Source: MTP4 sp052056915
Lineage (GTDB): Archaea > Halobacteriota > Methanosarcinia > Methanosarcinales > Methanosarcinaceae
Direction of reading: 5' to 3'
Assembly: GCF_052056915.1 (NCBI RefSeq)
Contig: NZ_CP195119.1
Coordinates: 1,302,001 to 1,366,000, forward strand
DNA: 64,000 bases
Shown here: piece by piece, positions 27,926 to 36,144 of the stretch
How the letters are laid out: each line of letters opens with the position of its first letter
How positions within the stretch are numbered: the stretch's first letter is position 1
The notes under the pieces: generated by a model
Database searches by the model: none
The model's input: the letters and a program-made list of their open reading frames with translations, nothing else
What the model was told of the DNA's origin: nothing
Made by a program: the position numbers and the translations under genes

Positions 27926-28831
27926 TTATTCAACAATCAGTTTTGGTACGCAGGTGCTGATCCCGAATTCAAGGACTTCCCCGAATTCCTCGAGGGTTTC
28001 GTAGAGCTCGAATTCCTGACCGTCGGGATTAACTGCAAAAATCGTATCCCCAAGCATTGCCTGGGAGGCATACCCACAGTTTGCGGCTTCTACGGCTTCA
28101 ATAACGTCCCTTGCCCGGTCACTAAGGAGACCTGTTTTGCTGGCAAAGTCCTTTGCATGGAGCATGAAGTTCTCAAGGGTGGGCTTTTCAAGCAGTTCGG
28201 ACATTGCAGCTTTCCCGGCTGCGTTGATCTTGCTGGCTGTAGCTCCGTCGCTCAGCACGGCGTCGGTGGAAATTTCCCCAAGCACGATGCAAAAGACCTG
28301 AGCTTCAGGTGCGGGAATCCTGTCCACGCTGCCAAAGAAAGACCCTCCCGGCCTGAGCCTTATCACCACCCCTCCGTTGGACTGGGCTGCAATGTCCCCG
28401 AGCCCGCTCCTGTTGACTACTTCAGCCACATGGGCATATTCGGTCAGATTTTTTGCCGTTTGGTTCAGGGACAGCGCCCTGTTGAGGGAATAAGCGGCTC
28501 CGATGGCTCCGGCTCCGGAAGCTCCAAACCCGCAGCCTACCGGAATTTCAGCCCAGCTTTTAACCCTAACAGGTACGTCAGTTATCAGATCGATCACAGT
28601 CCTTGTGGTTTTGCCTTCGACTCTTTTCCCGTTCAGGAAGATCTCGGTTTCGTCAACCGATTCCCCCACCTTTACCTCGGTGGTCACTCCCCCGTTCAGG
28701 ACGATCCCACAGCCGGTAGAACCTTTATGGTGTGGGTCTTCATGCTCGTGGATCTGAAAAAAACCTGTGATGTGCCCGGGAGCATAAGCTTTTGCTGAAA
28801 CGTCTGTCCCTTCATTTTCGTATTCATACAT
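27926..28831 (-). CDS. Pantoate kinase (GHMP kinase family)
   Basis: 301 residues, the archaeal pantoate kinase (COG1829). It phosphorylates pantoate with ATP to 4-phosphopantoate. The N-terminus AYAPGHITGFFQI and the GHMP ATP-binding loop PVGCGFGASGAGAIG are visible. It lies 19 bp downstream of coaBC on the same strand, so the two are almost surely cotranscribed. With PPS and CoaBC it makes the archaeal route from pantoate to 4'-phosphopantetheine. Confidence 0.92.
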   Translation of the reverse strand: MYEYENEGTDVSAKAYAPGHITGFFQIHEHEDPHHKGSTGCGIVLNGGVTTEVKVGESVDETEIFLNGKRVEGKTTRTVIDLITDVPVRVKSWAEIPVGCGFGASGAGAIGAAYSLNRALSLNQTAKNLTEYAHVAEVVNRSGLGDIAAQSNGGVVIRLRPGGSFFGSVDRIPAPEAQVFCIVLGEISTDAVLSDGATASKINAAGKAAMSELLEKPTLENFMLHAKDFASKTGLLSDRARDVIEAVEAANCGYASQAMLGDTIFAVNPDGQEFELYETLEEFGEVLEFGISTCVPKLIVE

Positions 28832-28850
28832 ATAAAACGCCTTTTTTAGC

Positions 28851-30464
28851 TCATTTTTGCGGAATCAGAATCCCGGCCACCTCTTTCAGGATAGAGGCCG
28901 CGATTTTTCGCTTGTTTCCGCTTACATGGAGAGGGTCGCATTCCCCCTTCCTTATAAGGTAAATTTCGTTCTCTTCCGTGCCCATTCCGCCTTTCAAGAC
29001 GTCGTTTGCAGCTATCATGTCCAGCTTTGAACTTTCCAGAGTTGCGGCTGCTCTTCGGAGCAGTTCTTCTTCCGGGACTCCGGTTTCGGCTTTAAAGCCC
29101 ACGATCAAAAGGGCGGGGTGCCTTTCCCGGCATTCCTTTATAAGTTTGCGGGTGGGTTGCAGTTTCAGTTCAAGCCCCCCTCCGGATTTAATTTTTTCAG
29201 GAGCCTTTTCGACGGTGTAGTCGGCAATAGCAGCCGAGCTTATCAGGACGTCGTACCCTTTTTCCAGCTCCTTTTGTACGGCTTCGGTCATTTCCTCAGC
29301 GCTTTCGGCAAAGATTTCCATAATTCCGGAAAAACCGAGCCTGTCCCGGTGCACGAGGGTGACTTCCGCCCCCTTCCGGTAGGCTTCAAGAGCGAGTTCC
29401 CTCCCCGTTTTTCCGGAGGCACGGTTTGTAAGAATGCGGATCGGATCAAGACTTTCAGCAGTGGAACCGCTTGTGATGAGGATTCGCTTCCCTTTTAACT
29501 CTTCCCCGCAAAGTGCCCTTTCCGTTTCAAGTACTATTTCTTCGTTAGGGGAAATTTTCGCAATCCCCTCTTCGATTTTGGGCCCCACGAAGGGAATTCC
29601 CCACCCTTTTAGTTTCCGGATGTTTTCCACAACTGCAGGGTGCCGGTACATGGACTCGTGCATTGCGGGAACTATCATAACCTGGACGCTTGAGCCAAGT
29701 GCCGTTGTAGCAAAGGAGGTGACCGATGTGTCGTCGATCCCGTGAGCGATTTTCCCAATGCTATTTGCGGTTGCGGGGGCTATCAAGAGGAGGTCTGCCC
29801 TTCCTTTGAGCCCGCAAAATTCCACATGTTCGACCCTGCCCCCCAGTTCCGTGATAACGGGGTTCCCGGTGGCATAGTACATGGCGTCGGGATGAAGAAT
29901 GTGCCTGGCCGCATCGGTCATAACCGCATGGACTTCCGCCCCGTTCCGGATCAGTTCCCGGGCAAGTTCCACCACCCTGACAGCTGCAATGCTGCCAGTC
30001 ACTCCGAGGACAACAGTTTTTCCGGTCAGAGAAGAACTTTTCTGCCCCTGAATCCAGAGTGTCGGGTGAGTATTTTGAATATGTTGGGTATTTTGAATGT
30101 GTTGAGGATTTTGGATGTGTTGGGTATTTTGAATGTGTTGAGGATTTTGGATGTGTTGAGTTTTGTTAGAGTTTGAAGGGTTGCGTTGAACCGGTTTCTC
30201 GCTATTCAGACCCATCAGGTCCGGACTGTTTCTTTCAGGAATATTTTTGTCGTCGGGACTTTCCTGTCCCGGGGCCCTCCAATTAGGAGCTGCCTGACCT
30301 GAATGGTTGCAACCGGAATGATTACAACCTGAATGGTTGTGGCCTGAATGGTTAGGGGAATCTTCCGCTGGGCTTTTCATTTTGGCACCGAAATGATCAG
30401 TAGGAATTAAATCAGTATAAAATTGGCTGTCTTTTTTGAAAAAATCTTGAAAACAGAAAGACAT
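28851..30464 (-). CDS. coaBC: CoaBC, phosphopantothenoylcysteine synthetase/decarboxylase
   Basis: 537 residues as an open frame. The core begins near residue 148 (KTVVLGVTGSIAA, flavoprotein fold), with the catalytic His segment VEHVEF and PAMHESMY at 266-273; the Asn usual in bacterial PAMN is a His here. The synthetase half starts near 330 (LITSGSTAESLDPIR, later SSAAIADYT). The enzyme ligates cysteine to phosphopantothenate and decarboxylates the product. The first about 135 residues are low complexity, with GCNHS repeats and QHIQN repeats made by an 18-bp minisatellite. ATG 30380 (residue 29), with GGTG upstream, is an alternative start. Confidence 0.9.
   Translation of the reverse strand: MSFCFQDFFKKDSQFYTDLIPTDHFGAKMKSPAEDSPNHSGHNHSGCNHSGCNHSGQAAPNWRAPGQESPDDKNIPERNSPDLMGLNSEKPVQRNPSNSNKTQHIQNPQHIQNTQHIQNPQHIQNTQHIQNTHPTLWIQGQKSSSLTGKTVVLGVTGSIAAVRVVELARELIRNGAEVHAVMTDAARHILHPDAMYYATGNPVITELGGRVEHVEFCGLKGRADLLLIAPATANSIGKIAHGIDDTSVTSFATTALGSSVQVMIVPAMHESMYRHPAVVENIRKLKGWGIPFVGPKIEEGIAKISPNEEIVLETERALCGEELKGKRILITSGSTAESLDPIRILTNRASGKTGRELALEAYRKGAEVTLVHRDRLGFSGIMEIFAESAEEMTEAVQKELEKGYDVLISSAAIADYTVEKAPEKIKSGGGLELKLQPTRKLIKECRERHPALLIVGFKAETGVPEEELLRRAAATLESSKLDMIAANDVLKGGMGTEENEIYLIRKGECDPLHVSGNKRKIAASILKEVAGILIPQK
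30070..30160. repeat. 18-bp in-frame minisatellite in coaBC
   Basis: About five units alternate between TTGGGTATTTTGAATGTG and TTGAGGATTTTGGATGTG (plus strand). They encode six-residue repeats of the QHIQN[PT] type. The array ends just before the conserved THPTLWIQG segment. Confidence 0.85.
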
Positions 30465-30785
30465 TAAATATGATATTCTTAAAACTTTCGAAATATGAAG
30501 AGCGATTAAAAAAGATATAGAGGTTATGCATTCTAATATGTAAACTGATCAGATCAAAGGTTGGTCAGATCAAAGGTTGGTCAAATCAAAGGTTGGTCAA
30601 ATCAAAGGTTTTATCAGATCAGAGAGTTTTTCAGATCAGAGAGTTAATAGGATCACAGGGATCGGACTGAACGGTTTTCAAAAATACTGGCACGGCGTTC
30701 AAAGTGTTCACAGTATAAATCAGTGTTCCAATCAGTGTTCCAGGTCACATTATTTCTTGTGATTAAGGTGCAGGCAGGTAGGCAG
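30465..30785. repeat. Divergent intergenic region with 16-bp repeats
   Basis: At 30551-30645 about six units of AGATCAAAGGTTGGTC (later AGATCAGAGAGTTTTTC) run in tandem. This region separates coaBC (leftward) and the Vms1 gene (rightward), so it should hold both promoters. The repeats could affect their spacing. No gene is seen. Confidence 0.75.
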
Positions 30786-31883
30786 ATGATTGATAAAAAA
30801 GGTTTGAAGAAAAGTGTAAGTCCGGGTGGAAAGAACGGTAAGGCCCAGCCAAAAGACGGCAAAAAAGAAGTTACCGAAGAGGTAAAAAAGAGTCTTGGAA
30901 GTCTTTTCGGGAAAGTCTCCGGGAAAGACCAGCTCGAACTGGAGATCGACAGGCTCAATTCCCATATCGTAGAGCTTGAAATTGATATGAAGACCATGGA
31001 AGGACAGCTCGCAAAAAAAGAAATCCTGGCAAGGGACTCGGTCGCTGCCAGGCAGGAAGCCGAATCCCGCCTGAACCAGGAGCTTGTCAAAATGCAGACC
31101 CTCAGCCATGAACTCGAAACCCTCAGAGTTGAAGCTCCTGAAAAGATCAAGTTCCGCGGGATAGAGACCCTCAGCCCTTCCGCCATGGAGGCTTACTTCT
31201 CCAAGCTCTCTTCCTTCCGCACCCCCGGAGAAGACCTGCTTACCGTTTACCTGCCCCCCGGAACTGCCCTATCCGATGTGCTAAGTGAAAAAATCCTCTC
31301 CTACCTGGACGAAGAGACCCGTGCCCTTCTGGACAGGCTTAACCCCGAAACCGGTCTCGTCCTCTTCCACGACATCCACCGCATGGTCTCGGAAGCAGTA
31401 GTCCCTTCCATCCCGATAATGACGTCTGCCTGGTACTTTAAGGACCACTTTGAGACAAGCGCCCTGGAAGGAAACCAGGAAGCCGAATGCCGCATTCTCA
31501 TCCTCCTTCTTCACGCCGGGGAGTCTTTCGTAGGTTTTGCTCCCGACCGCCTGGCCTTTGACGCCGAAGAACTCGTCCGCAGCAGTGTTAAGGAAAAACA
31601 CAGCAAAGGAGGCTTTTCCCAGCGCCGCTTCGAACGCCTCAGGGAAGAAGACATCGCCCACCACCTGGCAAAGGTCATGGAAACCGTAAACAAAATCCTC
31701 GAAGAAAATGCCCCTGTTGACTGCGTCATCATGAGCGGGGAGCCCCAGCTCCTGAGAGAAGTTGAAAAGCGCCTGCCCCTTGATATCGAGGTTATTGAAA
31801 AGTCAATGGACCTTAAGCTGGAGAAAATAAGTGGTGACGAGGTAATGAGAAGCGTATTGAGTTGCCGCAGGTATCTACTTTGA
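30786..31883 (+). CDS. Archaeal Vms1-type (eRF1-like) peptidyl-tRNA release factor
   Basis: 365 residues from ATG 30786, preceded by CAGGCAGGTAGG. A lysine-rich N-terminus and a coiled-coil at about 40-120 come before a domain of the eRF1/Vms1 (VLRF1) type. Near residue 273, KGGFSQRRFERLREED matches the glycine-glycine-x-Ser-Gln loop that in Vms1 proteins plays the role of the eRF1 GGQ motif. The known role of Vms1 is freeing nascent chains from stalled 60S subunits. By inference this is a ribosome-rescue factor. It is followed by an rRNA methyltransferase gene on the same strand, about 570 bp away. Confidence 0.75.
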   Translation: MIDKKGLKKSVSPGGKNGKAQPKDGKKEVTEEVKKSLGSLFGKVSGKDQLELEIDRLNSHIVELEIDMKTMEGQLAKKEILARDSVAARQEAESRLNQELVKMQTLSHELETLRVEAPEKIKFRGIETLSPSAMEAYFSKLSSFRTPGEDLLTVYLPPGTALSDVLSEKILSYLDEETRALLDRLNPETGLVLFHDIHRMVSEAVVPSIPIMTSAWYFKDHFETSALEGNQEAECRILILLLHAGESFVGFAPDRLAFDAEELVRSSVKEKHSKGGFSQRRFERLREEDIAHHLAKVMETVNKILEENAPVDCVIMSGEPQLLREVEKRLPLDIEVIEKSMDLKLEKISGDEVMRSVLSCRRYLL

Positions 31884-31916
31884 AGGCCGAATTCTGCTTC
31901 GCCAGCCGAGTTGCAC

Positions 31917-31979
31917 CAGCCGAGTTGCGGCTCGGCAGTGCGCAGTCCTTTTCGGTCGCTGCACTTCCTCAAGAGGACT
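31917..31979 (-). repeat. Dispersed two-hairpin element, copy C
   Basis: Read on the minus strand it has AGTCCT ... AGGACT arms, then GCCGAG-CCGCAA-CTCGGC. Relative to copy A both stems carry paired changes (GTCCG/CGGAC to GTCCT/AGGAC; GCAGAG/CTCTGC to GCCGAG/CTCGGC), while the loop CCGCAA is the same. A second partial half (GCCAGCCGAGTTGCA) lies at 31901-31915. Confidence 0.75.
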
Positions 31980-32456
31980 GAAAGCTATCCAATCAACCAA
32001 CCAACCGTAATAATGTATTCAGGTCGTTATTGTTCCTTTTTACCTGTAAACGGCCTGGTTCTGCCTGCATCTTGAGAGAGGCCATTACAAACACAGATGT
32101 TTCATTTTCTCTTTTCCGTGCTTGAAATGGATCAGCTTTTCTTTACATTTATTTGAGAAATATTGGACTTTGGTTTTTGTTGTTTGTTGTTTCTCAGGAT
32201 TTAATATTTCTCAACCCACACGCTGGGGCGTGAGTGACAGGGCATACAGAATACGACTAATACGGTTGTCCCGGCTTTTAGTCCTCTTGAAGAAGTGAAA
32301 CGGAAGGCGTACTGCAGTGCTTCACCTGGATGGCGCAGGCAGGGAATAATAACAGAAAATATATATTTAATGGCTGAATTATATCGCATAGAAATATTCC
32401 CATAATAGCGGATTTTGCGCAATCTATATTATCTTTCAGCGCAGGGAAATAGCACC
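31980..32456. other. Intergenic, repeat remnant and FtsJ promoter
   Basis: No gene is seen. A degenerate piece of the two-hairpin element (GTCCTCTTGAAGAAGTGAAA) begins at 32281. An AT-rich TATA-like stretch (AAAATATATATTTAA) at about 32354-32368 may serve the downstream methyltransferase. Confidence 0.4.
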
Positions 32457-33236
32457 ATGGCAAGAGATAGACGAGATTATTATTATCATCAAGCTAAAGA
32501 GGAAGGCTACCGGTCCAGGGCTTCCTTTAAGCTTAAGCAGATCAATGAAAAATACAAGCTCATTAAGCGTGGGGACTCGGTTGTGGATTTAGGGGCGGCA
32601 CCCGGAGGGTGGCTGCAGATCGCAAAGGAGCTTTCCGGAGGGAAGGTCCTGGGCGTGGACCTCCAGAGGATCGCGCCGATTGATGGAGTGAAGACCGTCC
32701 GGGGAGACATCAACGCGGATTCGACAATTAAGAAGATCATCGAAGTTGTCGGGCAGAAGGGTGCGGATGTCGTTATCTGTGATGCGGCGCCCAACCTCTC
32801 AGGAAACTGGTCTTATGACCATGCACGGTCCATTGAACTTACCACCTCTGCCCTGGAATGTGCGAAGAAGATCCTGAAGCCGAATGGGAATTTCGTGGTA
32901 AAGGTCTTCCAGGGGGACATGTTCAAAGACTACATGGATAAGGTGAAAGACAATTTCGTGCGGACTACAGCCTATTCCCCCAAGGCGTCGAGATCCCAGA
33001 GTGCGGAGACCTATATCATCGGGAAGAAGTTCCTGACCGCACCGATGAGGCGGGGAGACGAGTTCACCGTCGAGATCGAAAAACTCGGTTCCAGCGGAGA
33101 CGGGGCTGTGCTTGTCGACGGCTTCGTAGTCTTCGTAAAGGAAGTCGAGGTAGGGGAGAAAGTAAAGATCAAAATTCAGGACGTAAAGCCGAACTTCGCC
33201 TTTGCCGATGTAGAGGAAAGGCTTGGGAAAGTTTGA
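32457..33236 (+). CDS. rlmE: 23S rRNA 2'-O-methyltransferase, FtsJ/RlmE with TRAM domain
   Basis: 259 residues from ATG 32457 (MARDRRDYYY); an upstream in-frame ATG at 32415 would add 14 residues and is less likely. Rossmann SAM motif DLGAAPGGW (about 44-52), then CDAAPNLSG, VVKVFQG and SAETYIIG, which supply the K-D-K-E catalytic residues. A C-terminal TRAM domain (from about residue 195) is the archaeal form. It methylates the 2'-O of a U in helix 92 of 23S rRNA in characterised relatives. Confidence 0.92.
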   Translation: MARDRRDYYYHQAKEEGYRSRASFKLKQINEKYKLIKRGDSVVDLGAAPGGWLQIAKELSGGKVLGVDLQRIAPIDGVKTVRGDINADSTIKKIIEVVGQKGADVVICDAAPNLSGNWSYDHARSIELTTSALECAKKILKPNGNFVVKVFQGDMFKDYMDKVKDNFVRTTAYSPKASRSQSAETYIIGKKFLTAPMRRGDEFTVEIEKLGSSGDGAVLVDGFVVFVKEVEVGEKVKIKIQDVKPNFAFADVEERLGKV

Positions 33237-33269
33237 ATAAGTTTTTAAATAGGGTAGTTCGTTAAATTA

Positions 33270-33365
33270 TAGAAAATAGATATAAAACAAAAAAATAAAA
33301 TGAAATATAGAAAATAAAATGAAATATAGAAAACAAAATGAAATTTAGAAAACAAAATTAAAAGT
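33270..33365. repeat. AT-rich 18-bp repeat
   Basis: The word AAAATGAAATATAGAAAA (with C/A variants) recurs about four times in tandem between the FtsJ and PHP genes. It contains no reading frame of note. Confidence 0.75.
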
Positions 33366-33400
33366 AGAGATTCAACGGTAGATAACGAAATTCCCGAAAA

Positions 33401-34057
33401 ATGGTGATTCTTTTGATTGACCTGCACACGCACTCGATTTTCAGTGACGGGGAACTGATCCCCAGCGAACTGGTCCGCAGGGCCGTGATGAAAGGCTATA
33501 CGGCCATTGCGATTACAGACCATGCTGATTATACAAATCTCGAACAGCTCATTGAAGCCTCCCAGAAAGCAAAGTACCTGGAGGACGAATGGGATATCAA
33601 GGTCATGTCAGGTGTTGAGCTGACACATGTGCCGCCCCGGAAAATCGGCCCCATGGCAAAGAAAGCAAAAGAGCTCGGAGCCGAGATTGTAGTTGTACAC
33701 GGGGAAACCACCACCGAACCTGTCGCCCCCGGGACAAACGCGGCTGCCGCAGCCTGCCAGTATGTTGACGTCCTGGCGCACCCCGGCCTGATCTCCCTGG
33801 AAGACGTCGAAAACGCAGCCGGAAATGATGTTTCCCTCGAACTAACAGCCCGAAACGGGCACAACAGGACTAATGGCCATGTCGCCCGGCTGGCTCTTGA
33901 AGTCGATGCCGTCCTGGTGGTTAATACGGACGCCCATGCCCCGGAAGACCTCATAACCGACGAAACAGCCATGCAGGTTGCAATGGGAGCCGGACTTACC
34001 GAAGCCCAGGCAAAAAAAGTATTAAAATCCTCAAGATCGATTGCATGTCCTATCTGA
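33401..34057 (+). CDS. PHP domain phosphoesterase
   Basis: 218 residues. Polymerase and histidinol phosphatase family metal sites are present: DLHTHSIFSDGE (7-18), ITDHADYTN near 35, VVHGETTTE near 99, LAHPGLIS near 125 and NTDAHAPED near 176. It is the small archaeal stand-alone type. It could hydrolyse a small phosphate ester; the substrate is not predictable. It stands alone between FtsJ and the secretion genes. Confidence 0.88.
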   Translation: MVILLIDLHTHSIFSDGELIPSELVRRAVMKGYTAIAITDHADYTNLEQLIEASQKAKYLEDEWDIKVMSGVELTHVPPRKIGPMAKKAKELGAEIVVVHGETTTEPVAPGTNAAAAACQYVDVLAHPGLISLEDVENAAGNDVSLELTARNGHNRTNGHVARLALEVDAVLVVNTDAHAPEDLITDETAMQVAMGAGLTEAQAKKVLKSSRSIACPI

Positions 34058-34176
34058 GTCCTTTTCCAGGGCTCCAGATAGTTTTAATTCCTTATTCTTG
34101 ATTGCTTTTTCTGAATTTTCCCCAATTTTTTCCTAATTTTTCTCTCGATCCTTTTCTCGATCCTTTTCTCGAATGT

Positions 34177-36114
34177 TCACACAAGTCCCCGGAAAATCAC
34201 CCTTGATGCCACTGTCGAGACCGCAAACACAAGAATTGAAAGAGGGAGCATGCAGGCGAGGTCGTACTTTAACTGCGTCCGGTCTCCCCCGTATTCCACT
34301 GCACCTGCGAAGCGGGTAAGGACGGCGGTTATCAGGGCAACGTAGATTCCTATTGCGAGCAGGAACTGGTCAGGAGGGATGGACTGGACAAAGGTATCGG
34401 GGCTGACTTTTACAGGCATGGAGGAAAGGTCTGCCGGGACCCTGCTCACCCTGGTTGCGACCTGGTTCAGGATTTTTGTGATCACTTCGGAAAGGGCAAG
34501 GGTAATTCCTGCTATCAGGGGGGCAAAGATGGCTGCCGTGGAGCGCATGGTTGAGGTTACGTCGTAAAGGGAACGGCGGATTCTTTCTTCCACTCCGGCG
34601 AGTTCTTTCAGGTGGTCTGCAAGCTTGATCACGGCTGCCCCTGCGGCTTCATGGTTCTTGTGGGCGCTTTCCGTAAAGAGAAGCATGGTATTTTTTATCC
34701 GTTCCGAGTAGACATTCCGGAAAGCCCCGAACTCCTCGTCAAAGATCGCGGCTTTAAGGGTTGTCCGCATGCTGAGGAGGTTTACTGCAATCTGTTCGAA
34801 GGCATCCCCGATTCTGGAGCCTTCCATAGCCTTTGCGGTGTGGGCAAAGGCTTCTTCGGGGGCTTTTCCTTCCGAAATCCTTCTTCCGAGCACGAAGAGG
34901 GAGTCCGAAAATTCCCTTTCCATGTCCTTTATCCGGTCCCTTATTTTCTTGTAAGGTGCGGAAGAAAGGTAGAGGTAAACCGAAATTCCCACTGTCCCGC
35001 CCACAACCAGGGGGAGGGTAGGAGGCAGGAGCCCTTCCAGGGGAGTTGTGGAAACGAGTCCTCCCGGGTTTCCGGCCTTGAGCAGGAAGTAGCCTGAAGG
35101 GATTATCAGGCCAGAGGCTAAAATTGCAAGTACGAGAGCTATCTGCTTTTTCTGCCTGATATCCGAAAGGTCGGGGTGGGAGTCCGGGATCCGGAGTGGT
35201 ATGAAGGCAAGAGGCCTTTGCATGAGGATGAATTCGGAGTAAAGGGCTGCAAGAGCCGGGAAAATAACATCGTAAAGAAGGACAAGGTCGGTTAGCTCCA
35301 GCCTGACCCCAACGACCGTTACCGCTGGCAGGAGTGCGACCAGGGCGAGGGGGACCAGGATGAAAATGGAGTAGAGGACGTAACTTGGAGTCTTCAGTTT
35401 TGCAGCAAAAGCTTCCATCAAGCTTTCCGTGCCTTCCAGGCTGATGTCCAGGGCGCGGTTTAAGGTGATAACCCGCTGGGCTTCGTCGGGTTCGGCTGTG
35501 GAACTTTTGATCAGGTGCAAAGAGCGTTTGAAGTACTCGCTATTCCTGCCCCAGAGGTCTGCAAAGGAAAGCAGGGCTTCGTCCATTCCGCTGTAGGTCC
35601 TCAGGTTCAGGTCCCAGATCAGCTTTTTCAGGTCCTTTGCAAGGGGCCTTTCCGAATTGCGGGCTGCAAAGAGTACGGCATGCTCAACATTTGGGACCAG
35701 TTTCATGGACATGATGATGTAGCTCAGGACTTCGGGGATGTCTCCAAGGGAGGCGATCTTCATGAGCTTTGCATGGATCTTCACGTATTCGCTCAGGTAG
35801 TAAAGTACGCAGAAGGGTACAAAAACGGTCAGTAATCCCATTAGGGAAAGGGTCCGGAGATCGAAACTCTTCGTCAGGAGCAGGAAAAGGTCAAGCCCGA
35901 AGAGGATCAGGAATACCGCCAGGGTCCCGAAATAAGAAAAAAACACGGTCTCGAAAGCTTCCAGGTCAAAACCCGTGAAGCGGAGGGCGTCCCTGTACTC
36001 CCGGCTCACGCTCTGCTCGCATTTCCGGCTGAAAGCGTCCGGGTCGGGAACAGCATCCCCCCATTTCCTGGCCGTGCCCTTACATGCCTTTACATACCAG
36101 TTACTTTCTCCCAC
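34177..36114 (-). CDS. Type II/IV secretion membrane protein, TadC/FlaJ-like
   Basis: 645 residues with two copies of a GspF/TadC-like unit. There are hydrophobic segments near residues 58-110, 245-290, 325-350, 360-385, 540-565 and 595-640, and soluble helical parts between. Such proteins form the inner-membrane platform that partners a GspE/VirB11 ATPase. The ATPase gene lies 30 bp upstream on the same strand. No pilin or prepilin peptidase gene is nearby. Confidence 0.85.
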   Translation of the reverse strand: MGESNWYVKACKGTARKWGDAVPDPDAFSRKCEQSVSREYRDALRFTGFDLEAFETVFFSYFGTLAVFLILFGLDLFLLLTKSFDLRTLSLMGLLTVFVPFCVLYYLSEYVKIHAKLMKIASLGDIPEVLSYIIMSMKLVPNVEHAVLFAARNSERPLAKDLKKLIWDLNLRTYSGMDEALLSFADLWGRNSEYFKRSLHLIKSSTAEPDEAQRVITLNRALDISLEGTESLMEAFAAKLKTPSYVLYSIFILVPLALVALLPAVTVVGVRLELTDLVLLYDVIFPALAALYSEFILMQRPLAFIPLRIPDSHPDLSDIRQKKQIALVLAILASGLIIPSGYFLLKAGNPGGLVSTTPLEGLLPPTLPLVVGGTVGISVYLYLSSAPYKKIRDRIKDMEREFSDSLFVLGRRISEGKAPEEAFAHTAKAMEGSRIGDAFEQIAVNLLSMRTTLKAAIFDEEFGAFRNVYSERIKNTMLLFTESAHKNHEAAGAAVIKLADHLKELAGVEERIRRSLYDVTSTMRSTAAIFAPLIAGITLALSEVITKILNQVATRVSRVPADLSSMPVKVSPDTFVQSIPPDQFLLAIGIYVALITAVLTRFAGAVEYGGDRTQLKYDLACMLPLSILVFAVSTVASRVIFRGLV

Positions 36115-36144
36115 TTCCCAGGTCCCCCCTATTTCTCTGAAAAT

